A DNA stretch of 8,160 nt. It comes from an uncultured Clostridia bacterium (GTDB taxonomy: Bacteria; Bacillota; Clostridia; Oscillospirales; Ruminococcaceae). Position 1 is the stretch's first letter; each line of letters opens with the position of its first letter. Under the pieces are notes generated by a model, which saw only the letters and a list, made by a program, of their open reading frames with translations, had not been told where the DNA came from and did not search any database. Location of the stretch: positions 1 through 8,160 of the forward strand of contig CAMWNQ010000075.1 in the NCBI GenBank assembly GCA_947175655.1, given 5' to 3'. Shown piece by piece: positions 6,470 to 8,160 of the stretch. Made by a program: the position numbers and the translations under genes.

Positions 6470-7431
6470 GTGAAACAAAAAAAGCATCAGGCACTCCCAA
6501 CAAAAACAATGTAGGCACTAAAAAAGCCCTGAATTTTTGCGGTAAAAGAAAAATTTTTCTTATCATATCGCTTTCACTTATTGCAATTACAATCCTTGCT
6601 ACTTTTATACTAAAAATAAATGTTGCAATTGAATTCAAGGGTGGTACTATTATTACCTATAAGTATTCAGAAACAATAAATGAAAATGAAATAAAATCAG
6701 TTGTTGAAGAAATAGTAAACACCCCTGTAAAAATAAATGCCGGAGAAAATATAGGTACAGGCGAAAAGAATATTACAATTTCATTTACTTCAGAAGAAGG
6801 TCTTTCCGCTGAAAAACAGAGTGAAATTACTGATACAATTCAGGAAAAATTCCCTGAATCAGAACTCTCTCTGCTTGATTCAACTGATGTATCACCATCT
6901 TCAGGACGTGAATTTTTCTTGAAATGTATAGTAGCTGTTATACTTTCCGCTATTGTCCTGATAATATATATTGCATTCAGATTTAAGAAAATAGGTGGTC
7001 TTTCTGCTGGAGTATGTGCAGTTATTGCACTTTGTCAGGATTTAATTCTTGTATATGGTTCATTCATCATATGTGGATTTGAAATAAATTCAAACTTTAT
7101 GGCAGTTATTCTTACTATTCTTGGATATTCCATAAATGATACTATTGTTATTTATGACAGAATAAGAGAAAACAAGCAGATTATGCCTAAAACAAAACTC
7201 GCTGAACTTGTAAATTTAAGCTGTACACAGTCACTTACACGTTCAATAAGAACCAGTATCACAACTGTTGCAACTATGCTTATTGTAACTATTGTAATTG
7301 CTTTAAATGGATATACTTCACTTTTAAGCTTTACAGTTCCTCTTATCTTTGGTATGACTTTAGGTGCTTATTCCTCACTCTGTGTTGCTCCTATGCTTTG
7401 GGTATGGTGGAATGAGAGAAAAAATAAATAA
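6466..7431 (+). CDS. secF: Protein translocase subunit SecF
   Basis: SecF is the partner of SecD in the Sec accessory motor. The 321-residue protein has a basic cytoplasmic N-terminus of about 29 residues, TM1 at about 30-50, the conserved IEFKGGT motif at 55-61, and an extracytoplasmic domain to about 145. A five-helix membrane region follows, with helices near 150-171, 178-203, 209-229, 262-281 and 286-312. Key motifs are the CQDLILVYGSF helix around D192 and the ILGYSINDTIVIYDRIREN stretch at 218-236 with D225, the SecF equivalent of the SecD Asp motif. QSLTRSIRTSITT at 255-267 is also typical. The ATG overlaps the secD stop by 4 bp and has GGAGGT (6452-6457) 8 nt upstream, inside secD. 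It is a full-length gene kept separate from secD, unlike the fused SecDF of Bacillus subtilis. Confidence 0.95.
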   Translation: MSETKKASGTPNKNNVGTKKALNFCGKRKIFLIISLSLIAITILATFILKINVAIEFKGGTIITYKYSETINENEIKSVVEEIVNTPVKINAGENIGTGEKNITISFTSEEGLSAEKQSEITDTIQEKFPESELSLLDSTDVSPSSGREFFLKCIVAVILSAIVLIIYIAFRFKKIGGLSAGVCAVIALCQDLILVYGSFIICGFEINSNFMAVILTILGYSINDTIVIYDRIRENKQIMPKTKLAELVNLSCTQSLTRSIRTSITTVATMLIVTIVIALNGYTSLLSFTVPLIFGMTLGAYSSLCVAPMLWVWWNERKNK

Positions 7432-7445
7432 TTGAAATCAAAAAT

Positions 7446-7477
7446 AAAAAGCGGGCTTTTCATTGCCCGCTTTTTTT
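7446..7477. terminator. Bidirectional intrinsic terminator between secF and the CAP-dockerin gene
   Basis: GCGGGC (7451-7456) pairs with GCCCGC (7465-7470) around an 8-nt loop, and the flanking A5 (7446-7450) and T7 (7471-7477) extend the stem. On the plus strand the T-tract ends secDF transcription. On the minus strand the complement of the A-rich side (7441-7450) provides a T-tract, so the same hairpin can end the convergent gene, whose stop codon is at 7489. Confidence 0.92.
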
Positions 7478-7488
7478 GTAACATTATT

Positions 7489-8160
7489 TTATACAAACTC
7501 TGGAGTCATTCCTGAACCTTCCATTGCATAATACTGAAGGATTGATGAAGCATCAGAAGCATCTATAACACCATCATTATTTACATCTGCTCTTAATATA
7601 ATTTCTTCATCAACAACATATTCGCCGGCAGCATTTGCTGAGTAAATGCTAAGTACCTGACTTGCGTCGCTAGCATCTATAACACCATCGTTATTTACAT
7701 CGCCAATTATATAATCATCTGTTAATAAAGATATTCCATAAGGGTCATCTTTTTTGGTATTATTTGGTGCTGAACAGAAAATCTGTGTCCAGTAATACAA
7801 ACCATCTTCTTCATACAAACCAATGCTGATATATTCACAATCTTCACAAAGTATATTTGCACGGTGACTTTCTGAATTCATCCAAGCATTCATAATAAGA
7901 GATGTTGATTTCTTGTAGTTATAGGCAATATTTTCTTCGCAGTACTGTTTATCAACATTAAAATCTTCAAATATTGTAGATGATTTTCTTCCGTCTGGTC
8001 TTGTATAGCTGAATGATTCTTTAATTTCTTTTGCACGAACTTCAGCAGCTTCGCAAAGTTTATAGTCAAGTTTAAGTTCATTAAGACCATTTTCTGTACG
8101 GTATGCATTTACCTGTTCAAGCATTTCTTCATAAATAGCAATATTATCTGATTCTGCATA
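7489..8160 (-). CDS. CAP-domain protein with C-terminal type I dockerin, 5'-truncated by window edge
   Basis: The frame is open to base 8160, giving the last 223 residues; the ATG at 8124 has no binding site and lies inside the first CAP helix, so the true start and any signal peptide are outside the window. Residues 9-132 form a CAP/SCP domain (the CRISP/antigen 5/PR-1 superfamily, as in bacterial YkwD-like proteins): EQVNAYRTENGL, YTRPDG at 52-57, EENIAY at 75-80, WMNSESHRANIL at 93-104 and YYWTQIF at 122-128. H99 and E76 of the usual cluster are present, but the first His, normally in SHTRPDG, is Y52. After a linker, two dockerin repeats at 154-165 and 192-203 each read DVNNDGVIDASD, with calcium ligands at positions 1, 3, 5, 9 and 12, spaced 38 residues apart. 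The dockerin should dock the secreted protein on a cohesin-bearing scaffoldin. Five cysteines (36, 74, 105, 108, 129) are visible. The role of bacterial CAP domains is unsettled. Confidence 0.92.
   Translation of the reverse strand, partial: YAESDNIAIYEEMLEQVNAYRTENGLNELKLDYKLCEAAEVRAKEIKESFSYTRPDGRKSSTIFEDFNVDKQYCEENIAYNYKKSTSLIMNAWMNSESHRANILCEDCEYISIGLYEEDGLYYWTQIFCSAPNNTKKDDPYGISLLTDDYIIGDVNNDGVIDASDASQVLSIYSANAAGEYVVDEEIILRADVNNDGVIDASDASSILQYYAMEGSGMTPEFV
7559..7701. repeat. Pair of 29-bp dockerin-encoding repeats
   Basis: Bases 7559-7587 and 7673-7701 are identical except for one base (A versus G at the 17th-18th position region) and are 114 bp (38 codons) apart. They encode the calcium-binding loops of the two dockerin halves. 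Protein-level repetition is normal for dockerins; the near-identity of the DNA suggests recent duplication or gene conversion. Confidence 0.85.

Noticed and set aside
7890..8108. Minus-strand open frame overlapping the CAP domain.
   Set aside because: It is a shifted frame of the CAP-dockerin gene; the in-frame CAP motifs are intact, so no frameshift is needed.

Overview
The window comes from a low-GC, Gram-positive anaerobe. A Ruminococcus-like member of the Oscillospiraceae is most likely. The evidence is an AT-rich sequence with strong AGGAGG-type ribosome binding sites, sigma-A-like promoters, separate secD and secF genes, a stand-alone MsmK/UgpC-type sugar-transport ATPase, and an extracellular CAP-domain protein ending in a type I dockerin, a cellulosome-style module known from ruminococci and cellulolytic clostridia. 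The genus assignment is inference.

Layout, left to right: the C-terminal 280 residues of a glycerophosphodiester phosphodiesterase (+, cut at the left edge); a sugar phosphate isomerase/epimerase-like TIM barrel with its own extended -10 promoter (+); nrdR, the ribonucleotide reductase repressor (+); a small membrane-anchored DUF4830-like protein (-), converging on nrdR with only 3 bp between stop codons; an RsuA-type 16S rRNA pseudouridine synthase (+); ugpC/msmK (+), with a clear promoter whose spacer is a perfect inverted repeat, and a terminator; the secD-secF operon (+), with a near-consensus promoter, a GTG start for secD and an ATGA overlap; a bidirectional terminator; and the 3' part of the CAP-dockerin gene (-), which runs off the right edge.

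Most of this is housekeeping: dNTP supply control, rRNA modification, carbohydrate import and protein export. The genes look like several small independent units; the only firm operon is secDF. There is a loose functional link between the SecDF export motor and the exported dockerin protein that shares its terminator, but that is only adjacency. I see no mobile element, CRISPR array, tRNA, rRNA or recognised riboswitch, and no intergenic gap exceeds 300 bases. I do not see a clearly new multi-gene system. The points most worth a second look are the palindrome inside the ugpC promoter, an apparent insertion in the SecD membrane domain, and a CAP domain that lacks one of its usual histidines.
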